From the NCBI GenBank assembly GCA_030734395.1, contig JAUZTG010000041.1, forward strand, positions 124,001 through 188,000: 64,000 nucleotides of DNA, read 5' to 3'. Origin of the DNA: Sarocladium kiliense (Eukaryota > Ascomycota > Sordariomycetes > Hypocreales > Sarocladiaceae). The notes under the pieces are model-generated. The model worked only from the letters and a program-made list of their open reading frames with translations, did not search any database and had not been told where the DNA came from. Position numbers and translations under genes: made by a program. Shown here one piece after another: positions 40,071-53,300 of the stretch (its first letter is position 1; each line of letters opens with the position of its first letter).

Positions 40071-41909
40071 TCAGCCTCCACTCTGTCCCGCCTCCCTGAA
40101 CCTCTCAAACGTCAACTCTCCCTGCGCACCCTGCTCCCTGACCTCCTCCTCCTCCATCCTCCTATCCAACTCAAACCTCCCATCCTTGCCCCAATAGCCC
40201 GCCTTCTCCGTTCCGTTGACACACCCTTCTGTGATTAATACATACGGCATCGGTGCATCAAACATCGGCTCCGCAAGCACCCTCTCCATCTCCATCTTCA
40301 ACCCTCTAGCTCCAGTCCCAGACTTTGCTGCCCGCTCGGCAATAGCATGGAGGGCTTTCTCGGTGAAGTACAAGCGGGAGGGGTAGGTTTCGAAGAGGGC
40401 AGTATACTGCGCTGCGAGGCTGTTACGGGGTTCAGTGAGGATGCGAAAGAGGTCGTCTTTGGAGAGAGGGCTGAGAGCGCAGATGTTGTGGAGGCGGCCG
40501 ATGAGTTCGGGAATGAAGCCGAACGTTTGAAGGTCCTCAGGGGTGACGAGATCCATTGGAGTGAAGGAGGGTGCGGAGAGGGTGTTGTGATGCGGGAGAT
40601 GGGTGTAGGTCTCGGGGGGAAGGCTGTGTTGGCTGCCGGACATTGTCGTTCGTCCTTTGACTTCACCGCCGAAGCCCATGGATGGTTTGGCAACTCGGCG
40701 AATGATGGCCTTGTCGAGACCGACGAAGGCGCCACAGAAGACGAAGAGGATGTTGGTTGTGTCGATGGTGTATTGTTCGACCTTCCCGCCGGGAGGGGTG
40801 GCCTGGGGTGTTGAGGAGCCACCGGAAGAGCTGTAGTTTGTGGTGATTGGTGGTGCTGAGCGAGACGAGCGGCTGTCCTTGACATTAATCGTGACTTTTG
40901 TGCCTTCCACAAGCTTTAACAGAGCCTGCTGTACGCCTTCGCCGCCAACATCTCTCCCGGTGGTCGTCTCTCGTCGGGCAATCTTGTCGAATTCATCAAG
41001 AACAACGATGCCATGCTCCGTCGCTTTGATATCATAGTTTGACTCAATCAAAAGCCGTTCAATGCAAGTTTCAACATCTTGTCCGATGTATCCAGCTTGT
41101 GTAAAGGAGTTGCAGTCACAGATTGAGAAAGGTACGTTGATCTTTTTGCTCAGAGTTCTGCTCGGTATTAGCTAACGTGCCACGCCACATTTTAAATGGA
41201 TAGATACTTACTCGAGGATATAAGTCTTTCCCACCCCTGTGGGGCCGATGAGCAATATGTTGCTCTTGTCGATCTTAACACGCTGCGGCACAGAGGTGTC
41301 CTCTGGTTCATAGAGGTGGTTGATGGCATCATCTTCAAACTCATACGAGTCGTGCAGTTGTCGAACAGATTCGTGATGCCCCGGAAAGTCATCTTGGTTC
41401 AAGATGTCAGAGACATTTCGCTTCACATGATGGCGAGGATCTCGCTGACCTTCCACGGGATGCACGTCCCTCCGCCGCTGGTGCATCTCGCGCTCCCTTG
41501 TAAACCGTTGCCTCGTCATCTTATCTCGCCTGTTCCTGTCTTCGTGCTCATGTTGGTGCCGTCGTCGAACATTTTGGTAATGATTGAAGATTGTCGCGCA
41601 GATTGTCTTCTTTGCTCGGTCTTGACCAACAACATAGTCGTCGACCCGCTTCTTGAGGTCCCGAGGATAGAACTGAGGAACGCCGAAGTTCGCCTTCGTG
41701 AACATGGGGCCTCTGCCGGGTTCATCGGAGGGGTCGTAGCTTCCGGTGAAGCCGGAGTTGAAGTCTGCCGTTCGACGAGTGTCAGACATGAGCGGTCGAC
41801 ATGTCGAAAGCTGACGGCGGCAGCTCTGGCAGAAAGGCCGTGGAGCTCGCTTCTGGCTGACAGTGGCGCGGCGTGCAGCCGGCACTGCTGCTCTAGTGAT
41901 AGATAGCAT
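40071..41909 (-). CDS. Mitochondrial ClpX-type AAA+ unfoldase
   Basis: Exons (minus) 41909-41212 and 41157-40071, 594 residues. The N-terminus is Arg/Ala-rich and presequence-like, with a CxxC (FCQSCRRQ). The AAA+ core starts at FYPRDLKKRVDDYVVGQDRA. Walker A is GPTGVGKT (222-229) just before the intron, followed by INVPFSICDCNSFTQAGYIG. Walker B is GIVVLDEFDKIARR (Asp287/Glu288), and the C-terminal domain has LQTFGFIPELIGRLHNICAL. An inserted Arg/His/Asp-rich segment lies between the start of the core and Walker A, as in other fungal ClpX/Mcx1 proteins. ClpX unfolds matrix proteins and, in yeast where ClpP is missing (Mcx1), activates haem synthesis. No ClpP gene lies in this window. Confidence 0.92.
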
Positions 41910-43553
41910 ATCTTATGTCAATGAAATGACTGAAGCGTGAGTAGAATATGAGCTTGTGGCAGTCGGTGGGCAGCCTGAAGAAGACGCTCTATGATGACGA
42001 TCGTTCGATGGGCGATGTCGGGTCGGGGATGATAATGCGGGGAGGCGGTGGAGAGGACCGAGGGGAGCTACACCACAGCTATGCCGTGCGGCGGGTGCAA
42101 GGCATAGCCAGGCGCAAGCACGTAGGATAGATGTCGTGTAGCATTCAGACGGCCACAAATCGCCTGCTTTCCCGGGGCCGGCTGGAGTTGCAGGAAGTCG
42201 GTCAGGTGTTGAGCCCGTGTTGGTGGTTGGGAAGATAAGGTGGGTGCTGTGATGCTGGGCTGGCGGGGTGCTGGAGCTACTAGAGCCTGGGGTAGACCGC
42301 TCCCGAAACCGGTCACCGTTTGCTGTAGTTCGTGTCTACCGTTTACAGACTCGCAACAGTTCTACCTACAGTGCCGCCTCTCGCAAAGTTGAGAACAACA
42401 TAAGACTGGGAGTTTGTCGTCGCTCATTCAGTTACGTGACAATAATTCCCCTTTCTGGCAATGTTGCGTTCTGCAAGAAAATAGCACAACAGTCTACCTG
42501 AAAAACCGAGGTAGACTAGCTGTGTTTTCATTTTATCGTCAACATGTCCTGGTAGAAGGTCACGGCTCCGCTACGGTGGGAGCTCCGTTTTAGCAAGTGT
42601 CAGTTTTGCTGCCGTTTCGCTAGAGAAGTGCGACATCGGCTTCCGTCGGCGTCCATCACGGAGTTGCTTAACTTGGAGCCTGGCTCTGAAAAGCTACAAT
42701 GTCGGTCCGAGCTGGACTTGGTCGAGCGCTACCATGCGTTCCCTGTGGTCAGCCAAGCTGGGTGTGATCGGCATGCCCGTAGCACTGCAGCCAACTTGGC
42801 TGCGAATGTGTGCTTGTGAGAGGCGAGATGGTTCGACACATGCAGGCTCTGTCTGGCTGGCTGCATTCGGTGGCGACTTTCGGTTGTGATGATTTCTGGA
42901 GGTAGCGAGGCTCTCTAGAGGTCGTTCATTCTGTACCGAAAAGCATGGTATCCCATCTTTTCAAGTGATATTACTAGGTGCGTTGAGCACTCATACGGAA
43001 TTGAAATCGCTGTGACGAGCAACAGGAAGGGGTACTCCGTACCCATCTCAACAACAGTCTCTGGCTTTGAGAACAGGTCTCTCCACCGAAACGTCATCTG
43101 GCTCCAGCTCCGCTCACTTTCCCCCTTATCGATAGAAGCTTGTCGCGCAGTTGCTGGGCCGCCTTCCGTTGAGGATGGAGGGGCGCGTATCATCCTGCAT
43201 GCAGCGCAGAACCACTTCTCGAGTCCCTGAGATTATCTTTGCCTCCTCCTTGTTGAGAGAGAATTTTCATCACTTTCCCAGGCCAATCCGTCTTTAATAC
43301 CTCATTTCTGCAGACTTCCCGCCTCCCAGCCTATTCGAGCGTGGTGTGTCCTTGTATGCCAACAAACTATTTCTGCATCCCCTCGTGTTCTACCTTTCGT
43401 TAGCGCCTGCCTCAGCTCCTCTCCATCTCCAGCGCCACTTGCGATCCTCGCTGCGATCCCCTCTTCTTGTCCCTTCATCTTGTCTCTATTCCAGGTCGCC
43501 AATCTTTCGAATCATTCTCACGAACGCCGCGAATTTAAATCCCGACCTTCATC
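41910..43553. other. Divergent upstream region of ClpX and branching-enzyme genes
   Basis: 1.64 kb without a recognised gene. TACGTGAC occurs near 42434. The last about 250 bp before 43554 are CT-rich and leader-like and include two CCCCT motifs (near 43380 and 43460), the form of a stress-response element; use is unproven. Confidence 0.5.
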
Positions 43554-45949
43554 ATGGCTGACGTTGCAAATGCATCGTCCAACTCGCTGGACCCCAATAG
43601 CTCTGGTGGAGCTGCTGGCGACATTCCCAACGACGGAACTGGTACGTCCTCCTACGACGTCAATTGAGGAACCTTGAAGCTGATCTCGTCTACCAGGTGT
43701 TGTGAAGCTCGATCCTTGGCTAGAGCCCTTCAGCGACGCTCTTCGAAGACGGTACTCCAAAGCGCAGGACTGGATCAAGGCTATCAACGACTCAGAAGGT
43801 GGTATTGACAAGTTCTCCAAGGTCAGCACCGGCGCGCGCTTCCCTTCTTCGAACACTAGCTAATATATCTTTACCAGGGCACCGAGAAGTATGGCTTCAA
43901 TGTCGACGCCGAAAACAACATCACTTATCGCGAATGGGCGCCGAATGCCACAGCTGCATGGCTCACCGGAGACTTCAGTAGGTTCAGCATCACTATGTAC
44001 GTAACTATGGATATGGTGACTGACGACGTGAAGACGGGTGGAGCAGAGAGTCTCACCCGATGACCAAGGATAACTTCGGAAGCTTCGAGATCAAGTTACC
44101 GGCACAGAATGGCCAGGCTGCCATCCCTCATAACTCTAAAGTCAAGGTCAGTCTTTCGTGATAACTCTTCCGATATTAGAACCGCGCCTAACTCTCATCT
44201 AGATCTCACTTCAGCTTCCCAATGGTGAACGAGTCGATCGCATACCCGCATGGATCAAATATGTGACACAGGATCTGTCCGTCTCACCTGTCTATGATGC
44301 TCGCTTCTGGAACCCTCCCGCCTCAGAGACCTACCAGTTCAAGCACCCCCGCCCGAAGAAACCCGCGAGCGCTCGTGTGTATGAGGCTCACGTTGGCATC
44401 TCGACACCTGAGCAGCGTGTGGCCACGTACAAGGAGTTTACGAAGAACATGCTTCCCAGAATCAAGAATCTGGGCTACAATGTCATTCAGCTCATGGCGG
44501 TCATGGAACATGCCTACTACGCCAGCTTCGGCTACCAGATCAACAACTTCTTCGCAGCTAGCAGTCGGTACGGTACTCCTGAAGACCTCAAAGAGCTTAT
44601 CGACACCGCCCACAGCATGGGTCTTGTCGTTCTGCTCGATGTCGTCCACAGCCATGCCTCAAAGAACGTGCTGGATGGTCTTAACAACTTTGATGGCACT
44701 GATCATCAGTACTTCCACGGTGGTGGCAAGGGTGTTCATGACCAGTGGGACAGCAGGCTGTTCAACTACGGTCACCACGAGGTATTGCGCTTCTTGCTAA
44801 GCAACTTGCGCTTCTGGATGGATGAGTACCATTTTGATGGGTTCCGATTTGATGGAGTCACCAGCATGTTGTATGTCCACCATGGTATCGGCAGTGGCTT
44901 CTCTGGTGGTTACCACGAGTACTTCGGAGCTGATGTGGATGAGGAGGCTGTGGCATATCTGATGCTGGCAAACGAATTGCTGCACAATCTCTACCCAGAG
45001 TGCATCACCATTGCCGAAGATGTATCTGGTATGCCAGCCCTGTGCCTGCCGTTGTCTCTGGGAGGTGTTGGTTTCGATTATCGTCTGGCGATGGCCATTC
45101 CTGATATGTGGATCAAGATCCTGAAGGAGGTGTCGGACGAGAAGTGGGACATAGGGAACATCTGCTTCACGTTGACCAACCGACGACACGGCGAGAAGAC
45201 CATCGCTTACTGCGAGAGCCACGACCAAGCGTGCGTTACCCCTACCATTCATGATGAGACGTTGCTGACAAGTTTGCAGATTGGTTGGCGACAAAACACT
45301 GATGATGCACCTTTGCGATGCCGAGATGTACACCAATATGTCGGTGTTGACGCCTTTGACGCCTGTTATCGATCGAGGTATGGCACTACACAAGATCATT
45401 CGTCTCCTGACACACAGCCTGGGTGGAGAAGGATACCTCAATTTTGAGGGTAACGAGTTTGGCCACCCAGAATGGCTGGACTTCCCCCGCGAAGGCAACA
45501 ACAACTCGTTCTGGTACGCTCGTCGCCAATTGAACCTCACGGACGACAACCTCCTGCGTTACCAGTTCCTCGACCACTTTGACAGGCTGATGAACACCAC
45601 GGAGGCCAAGTACGGCTGGCTCGCGGCACCCCAGGCATTCATCTCACTCAAGAACGAGACCGACAAGGTGATTGTGTTCGAAAGGGCTGGTCTCGTATTC
45701 ATCTTTAACCTCAACCCGACTGAGAGCTTCTCCGATTACCGTATAGGTATTGAGGTGCCGGGAACATACCGGGTGGTGCTTAACACCGACTCGAAGGCAG
45801 TCGGCGGTTTCAATCGGATCGACGAGGGCACAAGGTTCTTCACGACTCCGATGGAATGGAATGGGCGGAAGAACTGGACACATGTGTACACTCCGAGCCG
45901 GACCGCGATGGTGCTGGCATTGGAGGACACCTTCTCACAGTATGCGTAG
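43554..45949 (+). CDS. GLC3: 1,4-alpha-glucan (glycogen) branching enzyme
   Basis: Six exons: 43554-43641, 43697-43821, 43878-43977, 44034-44146, 44203-45230, 45280-45949 (707 residues, normal for the fungal enzyme). The N-terminal CBM48 region includes KYGFNVDAENNITYREWAPN and WLTGDFNGWSRESHPM. The GH13 catalytic barrel has region I DVVHSHASKN, region II GFRFDGVTSM (nucleophile Asp), region III AEDVSGMP (acid Glu) and region IV ESHDQAL, the last completed by the final splice. The C-terminal beta domain ends in VYTPSRTAMVLALEDTFSQY. It moves alpha-1,4 glucan segments to alpha-1,6 branches in cytosolic glycogen synthesis. Confidence 0.95.
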
Positions 45950-46900
45950 TGGGACCTTGGTTAGGGAAAGATGATGAGAGTGGTCGTGAACTGTTTGTAG
46001 GCACAATACTTCTTAATATGGCGAACACGCGAGTAAATGCAGCTGAATGGATTCCGTGAATTCCATGTTAAATGCTACACCTTGGACAAATGTGAATCAC
46101 ACCGCCCGTGTCTCTTGTCTTCGAGTGGTGTGAAGCAACATTGGTAGCGTCTCCTTGACTATAGGGTGGCTCAATTGATGTTTTGGAAGGGGCATCGGTA
46201 GCCTCGGCAATTGCAGGAAGAGTCAGGCCTTTGCTGATTCGTCTCAAAAAACATCACTTCACGTCTTCGAAAGTCAGGACAATCATCTGATGACCAATTG
46301 AGTCACCAGTGTTGTCGAGACTGAAGCTATTCACAGTAGCCTCAGGCCTCTTCAAGCTCTCCTTGCTTCGGCGTCGTCACTTCCATCTCCGAAAATTTCC
46401 CGGAGGCAAGCTGTACTGGGAAGGGGAAGGCAGTGGGTCATGACGGGTTTGAGGAAGAAGGGAGGGAAGGCGAGTTGTCCATAACAGTCTGGGCGTTCCT
46501 TCGTCTTCCCTCCCCACGGTGCAGACAGGCTGTTGCCAGGCAAAGACCACAAGTGGATCCCACCATTCCCGCCTTAGGCCACTCATCCCCATCACCCCTT
46601 CGTCACCACCTCCTCAGCGCATCCTTCAGCGCCCTTACCCCCGTCATCACCCACTGTACCCAGCATGCACCCACTGTTGCTGCCTCAGGTGGCACCCCAT
46701 CCCGTCCGCTTCTCTCTTCCCAGCGCGCGGTAATTTGCACTAGCGTGTGCACGTGACCCGGGGAGGCCAGGCAAAGCTCTAACCGACCAGCGCCTGTCCG
46801 CCTCCCGAGCAAAACTGCTCACCTCTGCAAAAGTTCTCCCTCAGCTTCAACCACCTTCTCTCCACTCACATCTCGGATCGCTCTTTTGTCATCTGGCAAG
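45950..46900. other. Intergenic, ATP2 promoter region
   Basis: 3' flank of GLC3 and promoter/leader of ATP2. Three CAATTG palindromes (46172, 46208, 46295) and one CACGTG (46750) are present; no gene was recognised. Confidence 0.5.
46750..46755. promoter_or_regulatory. CACGTG box upstream of ATP2
   Basis: GCACGTGAC 146 bp before the ATP2 ATG, matching the box upstream of COX5. Probably a bHLH (Cbf1-like) site; inferred from sequence and position only. Confidence 0.4.
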
Positions 46901-49199
46901 ATGTTCAAGAGGTCAGTACACCATCGCCTGCTCTTTTTTTGCGTCTCGGGACGCCCGCGCGCGACCCCAATTGATGCCCTCGGTTCTCCTGGCCTTGTTG
47001 TGGTGAGGAGGCCGAGCGGCGAGGAGAACAAGTAGCTGATTTTTCCTCGGTAGCGGCATTTCCTCCTTCGCCCGCGCGGCACGCCCGTCCTTCGCGGCCG
47101 CGGCCCCGAGAGTCATCCGTCCTGCGGCCATCCGCTTCCCTAGCCCTCGTTTTGCCTCGACTGCTGGTGTCGGTGATGGCAAGATTTACCAGGTGAGAGA
47201 GAGCCAAGCCGAGCACCTCCGCTGTGCCGGACACGGGGGAGGAGGCCACCCCGAGCACTTGCCGCTTGCCGCCTCCTCCATTTTACGAAACAATTGCTGA
47301 CCGCGACACGATAAATCCAGGTTATCGGTGCCGTCGTCGATGGTTAGTCGTCATCAATTGTTCTCCGACCGATTTTCCCTCCGGCAACCCGATCGCGGAT
47401 TCGTCAATTGCGGCCGCTCGGGCTAGCCTCGGGGAAGGGATGGTCTGTTGATGCAACACTGAGCTGACACGATACACAGTCAAGTTCGACACCGCCAAGC
47501 TTCCCCCGATTCTGAACTCTCTCGAGACCACCAACAACGGCCAGAAGCTCGTCCTCGAGGTCGCCGTACGTGAACCCTGACGGTGGAATGCGAGTGGAAA
47601 TGCCTCGATCGCTAACTTTTTTTTTACAGCAACATCTCGGTGAGAATGTCGTCCGTTGCATTGCTATGGACGGTAAGTAGCAATGATTGCACCCCCAATC
47701 GATGGCAAGGTTTGTTATAGAGACTGACAGGAATCCTCAGGTACCGAGGGTCTTACCCGTGGCGCTAAGGCTACCGACACTGGTGCTCCCATCACCATTC
47801 CCGTCGGTGCTGCCACTCTCGGCCGTATCATGAACGTCACTGGAGACCCCATTGACGAGCGTGGTCCCATCAAGTCCGAACACCACCTTCCTATCCACAC
47901 CGAGGCTCCCGAGTTCGTTGACCAGTCCACCTCTGCCGAGGTCCTGGTTACCGGTATCAAGGTCGTCGACCTCGTCGCCCCCTACGCTCGTGGCGGAAAG
48001 ATTGGTCTCTTCGGTGGTGCCGGTGTCGGCAAGACTGTGTTCATTCAGGAGCTTATCAACAACATCGCCAAGGCCCACGGTGGTTACTCCGTCTTCACTG
48101 GTGTCGGTGAGCGTACCCGTGAGGGTAACGATCTGTACCACGAAATGCAGGAGACCTCCGTCATTCAGCTTGAGGGCGAGTCCAAGGTGTCTCTCGTGTT
48201 CGGTCAGATGAACGAGCCCCCGGGTGCCCGTGCCCGTGTTGCCCTTACTGGGTAAGTAGCATATTTTCCTCCCTATCTTGGTCGCGCATTATGGTGCCAT
48301 ATCTTGCAAGATGTGGACCCATATCATCGTCGCCTATCTTGATGCCATATCTTGGGATCAGTACTATCCTAGCCTGTATTATGATCATCTGCTAACTTAT
48401 TAATTACTAGCCTCACGATTGCTGAGTACTTCCGTGACGCCGAGGGTCAGGATGGTAAGTTTTCAAATCACATTGGTTCATATTGAGCATCATCCCTGAC
48501 CATTGCCCAGTGCTTCTGTTCATCGACAACATTTTCCGTTTCACCCAGGCCGGTTCCGAGGTGTCTGCCCTGCTCGGTCGTATTCCCTCTGCCGTCGGTT
48601 ACCAACCCACTCTTGCCGTCGACATGGGTCAAATGCAGGAGCGTATTACCACCACCAAGAAGGGTTCCATTACTTCCGTCCAGGCCGTCTACGTCCCTGC
48701 TGACGATTTGACTGATCCCGCCCCTGCCACCACCTTCGCTCACTTGGACGCCACCACTGTCTTGTCCCGTGGTATCTCCGAGTTGGGTATCTACCCCGCT
48801 GTCGACCCTCTCGACTCCAAGTCCCGTATGCTCGACCCCCGTATCGTCGGCCAGGAGCACTACGACATTGCCAGCCGTGTCCAGCAGATCCTCCAGGAGT
48901 ACAAGTCCCTCCAGGATATCATTGCCATTCTTGGTATGGACGAACTTTCCGAGGCCGACAAGCTTACCGTCGAGCGTGCCCGTAAGATCCAGCGTTTCCT
49001 GAGCCAGCCTTTCACTGTCGCCCAGGTTTTCACTGGTATCGAGGGTGCTCTCGTCGACCTCAAGGACACCATCGCCTCCTTCAAGGCCATCCTCAACGGT
49101 GAGGGTGACAACCTTCCTGAGGGTGCCTTCTACATGGTTGGCGACTTCGCCTCCGCCAAGGCGAAGGGTGAGAAGATCATGGCTGAGCTCGAGAAGTAA
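46901..49199 (+). CDS. ATP2: ATP synthase F1 subunit beta, mitochondrial
   Basis: Eight coding exons: 46901-46911, 47054-47192, 47321-47342, 47480-47565, 47630-47672, 47741-48251, 48411-48454, 48511-49199 (514 residues). All junctions are GT-AG and in phase. The Ala/Arg-rich presequence ends near ASTAGVGDGKIYQVIGAVVD. Walker A is GGAGVGKT; further motifs are VSLVFGQMNEPPGARARVAL, VLLFIDNIFRFTQAGSEVSA (Walker B) and LLGRIPSAVGYQPTL. It is the catalytic subunit of complex V. Very small exons of 11, 22, 43 and 44 nt make the gene hard to predict automatically. Introns 1-3 hold four CAATTG palindromes. The plain C/T-ending codons are what is expected of a highly expressed gene. Confidence 0.96.
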
Positions 49200-50334
49200 A
49201 GAGTTGAGTTCATGTCCATGATGAAGTTTGGGGGTTGAGGAGCGAAGGAAAGACGTCCGTGAGCTACGTAATACCAGAGAGAGTATCAGGTAGAACGGGG
49301 CCTGTGTATAGAGGGGAGTGACTCGGCAGAAGGGAACAACTTTACTTAGCGCCCCGATCATTCCTGAAGGGAGGTTTCTTCCAAAGCTCCGTCAAAGTCT
49401 CTTTTGTGGGCTGTGTACCAAGAAATCAAAAATTCCTCTTGTAACTATTTGCCTGTTTCGCGATGTTATATGCTGGTGAATGTCTTCTACGTAACCTCAC
49501 CCGGAGATCAATTCCGTAGAACGCTGTAATATGAGAACCTCACCCGTGACTCTATCGGCCTCGCTGTTCCGCGCGCGTTCAGAAGAGATATGGCAGTCAG
49601 CCTGGCAGAAGCTTATCCCCTATCTGTTACTATCCACGGTGAGTTTGTACCTTTGTGAGCTGCTCCAGGTAACCAGTTATGTAGATTTTTCTTTCTTTCT
49701 TTTTCAGTACAATATTTGTTACTATTTTACTTTCTGTTGACTTTTGACAGAAACCATTCTAATGCCTATCTTTGACTCTGGTCCAGATATTATCTGGGCC
49801 GAGGCATCAGGTTCGATCTTAGATACGATTGTAGAGCCACATATCACCTCGATCATCACAGTCTAAGAGACAGGCCTTTTAATAATTCAGCATCTCATTC
49901 TATATCTTATGCTTTTACTTTCGTTGGATACGTGTCTCTCTCATATACTACAGTTCCCAGAAGGCAACGCTATGTTACCAAATACGCATGATACCCAGAA
50001 CTGGCGTTTAAGAAATCACGACTATTTAATGGCTCCTCTCACGGCAATTGATACGATCGATTAGCAGATTCAATGTCTCAACTAAACGCGTATAGGATAA
50101 AGAGACAAAGAACTACTAGCCTAACGGAGTTTTAATTACTGCAGAAAGCTCGTAGCTAATGGCCTTCTCGGAACCTGGCAGTCGCCGGGCTCGAACTTTG
50201 GTAATAGCTGTTAGAACGCTGATAGACTGATCAGGCACAATCATAATTATTCGCATAACTCTGCGTCGAGATTGCGCGACTGGAAATGGTCGAGGTGGTG
50301 GCGCAGAGTGCCAGCTAGCTGCGTGCAGCGTCTC
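49200..50334. other. 3' regions of convergent ATP2 and NLR-like genes; AT-richer DNA
   Basis: 1.1 kb with no recognisable gene. The part 49600-50200 is AT-richer than its surroundings. A TTCGAGCCC-like T-arm sequence on the minus strand near 50190 recalls a decayed tRNA-like element, but stems do not pair. Confidence 0.5.
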
Positions 50335-53300
50335 TCACGTCCTTTTCCCCATCTTTGCCTCCATAAAGCCCCTGTTTTCAGCCCAAAAGAGCGTTCGCGG
50401 GTCTGTCAGGTCGATAGCGTCTGTTGGTACCTGCTGTCTGATGAAAAATCGCAACATCTGCGCAAATTGCGGCGGGCCATCCAAAGTATCAACCAATGGC
50501 TTTAGCGTAGAGAGAAATGGTAACAGCTCCGCAGGGGAGCTGAGTACAAGCAGGAAGAAGGAGGCTAAATTTGCATCCACTGCTGCCACGTCCAACAGTG
50601 CATGATATCCCTCCGCCCTGAATGAAAAGGAGTGACCACGTTTCAGGGCACGTGTAACGAGGACTTCTAGTAACTCTTGCAAGTCTGGGTGGCGAGGCTC
50701 CAGCTCCAAGTAGATATTGAGAAGGGCGGTGAACGCTTCGGCTCTTTTTGACTCTGTCAACACATCAATATTGAAATCCTGCCCTCCCTCGTCAACAAGG
50801 CCGAACGGGAGGCCAGCTGTGCGAGCGCGCTGTGCGGCCTGTCGTTGAGTTTGTCTGATCAGTGTCGGGCAGCCCTCAAGGAGCAGGACGCTTATAGGGC
50901 TTCTACATGCGCTCCATTCTGAAACACCCCAATCAGGTTCTACAAGAAAGAACGGCCCAATTTCATCCGGTAGGGAGTATAGAAAGGCTGTCTGATCTTT
51001 CCCGCACCTCTGCGCTTCCTCGGCATGCTGCCACATTCCCTCCCTGACGGAAGCGACATAGAAATACCGCGGGATTTCGTTCTCTGCATTGTCCGCCCAT
51101 CCCTCGAAATCTTCTGGCAAGGAGTCCCTTCCCATGTTTTTCTCAACGACGCCTTGGATCTGCGAGCGACGGGCCTTCAGTACACCGAAGCACCAGTCTC
51201 GAAGCTGCACATGACTCTGGCCCTCAAAGTCAAGAGGATCCTGCGCCCCATAGCGCTTCTGCAGCTCGCCCTCCTGGAAAATGAAGTCCCGGATCGACTC
51301 GTGGATGAACTGGCAACGGTAGCCCTTGATCTCAACGAGGCCCTTGGTTATCCTGATGAGGTACTTCTCCATGTCAGCCACCGTCAGATGCCTCAACTTG
51401 CGGCTAATTTCGTCTTCGCTCACGCCAAGACTCGCCTGTACTGCCCACCATGTCATTTCAGGGGAATCTCCCTCATCACAAGTGCAGAAAAACAACCAGC
51501 GGAAGCATGCTAGCAGTGCATCCTGATCATCTGGGTACCTCTCTAGTGTCTGAGAAAAGAGGTCAGACAACTCAGGAGGAATCTGCCCGAGCTGATCGTG
51601 AAGGTTCTCTCCATTGCCATCATCATATTCCCGATTCAGTATGTCCACGACCAATACTGTCCATAGGAAGTTGCCTGCTGCCTTCCTCAGAAGCTCCGAG
51701 TGAATCTCATGTGCTGCAATGCTGTCCTCGATGTGGAGATGGTCGTGTATGTAGTTTGCAATATCCTGAATATGGTGCTTTTGCTCAGTGAGGTCAAGAA
51801 GAACTGCCTCCGGAAAGGTAATACGCGGGTATGGTCGGCTCGCAAAACATACCCGAATATGGTGGTGTGAGATCCAAGCTTGCTTTACCATATCGCGAAA
51901 CACTCTCAGCATCTTCCTAACCTCCTGAATGTCGCACTCATCCAGGGCATCTATAAAGAAGGTAATAGGGAGACTGCCCCGGTGACTCGTCGCGGCTTTT
52001 AGCAGTCTCACTAACTGTGGAACAGTCCAGCCACCAGGAGCGTTGCTGTTGAATTCTTTCTCGAGCTCTTCGACAAGGCCTGGCGGCAGTCTATCGAGCA
52101 GACACACGATCAGTGTTCGATACATTCCCTGAATGGAGTGCTCTAGGGGATCCTGGCCTCGGGCGTTGAAGAAGTGGGACAAAACAAGACCGGTATTGGA
52201 CCGCTTGTGAGCTTCGTCCACGGCAAACTTCATGAGGGTTGATTTGCCTGTGCCTGCGCTGCCTTGGATCCAGAGAAGGCCTTGATGCCAATCTAATCGA
52301 TTGTTCGCCATCCATTGTATGTACTGTGGTGTGTCTTGAAGCCATTTGCAAGTTCCACTGCTTGCCATGTCGACATTGTTTTCTCGCCATTTGATCTTGT
52401 TAAATTGGAGAGACTCTCGGAGCGTCTGAGCTGGCAGTATACCCGAGGCAAATTTGTTGCTGGTGCATATCAGCCTATGTGTGCCTGTACCGCCTTCGGG
52501 ACGTATTTTCCATCTTGGGACCCAGCTCACCTTGGAATTGTCTGAGGAGCTTGCGCAATAAGTTGGCGTTCTTCAACCTGATCCTGGCGAAGCATGCAGA
52601 GTAGTTGTTTCGCGCAAGCAGCTGCTGTCGCTGAAGCATATGGTTGCCATCCTTTCAGCTTATGAGGATCTGCATAATCCGATATCCCACGGACTATGAG
52701 ACATTCGAAATCCGTCGAAACGCCCGCTGCTTCCATCTCAAAGCAGAGCACATCCCCATTCACGCGTTGAATCAGTTCTCGGCGTCGCTCAACCGTAACG
52801 ACAACCTCGTCACCCGAGGCAATCAGACCACAGTGGATTTGGGGGCGAAATGGGTGACGTAGAGGACGCCGTGGAATAGTTCTGTGATCACACTGACCAC
52901 AAGTCTCCATGCCTTTGACATGAGGTACGTCGTCCGGGAATAAGATATCACTACTGCGCTCTGGCTGCCTGTAAGCTGCCTGCTCCCCAATCATGTGCCG
53001 AAGGAACTCTTCAATCTGGCTGTTTCCCTGCACGTAATTCGTCTTCATCTCGCTAACGATCGACACCAGATGCGAGGGTGGCGGCTTTAAGAACCCTTTG
53101 AGTTGAAACCCTTCCCCGGAGCCTTTGCCAAGGTCATACTGCACGATGCCACTGTGGGTGTTACTGGTTGTAGGCATGCTGATAACCACATCTCCCAGCT
53201 GAATATCGTGACGGGGCCCTGGTACGCCTCCACCGACACCAATTAGGAGGTACCACCTAATAGGAAACGTCCTCGACAAGTGGGTAACGACTGAGTTCGC

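Noticed and set aside
50165..50235. tRNA-like sequence on minus strand (AAAGTTCGAGCCC)
   Set aside because: T-arm stem does not pair and no acceptor stem exists; at most a decayed tRNA-related element.
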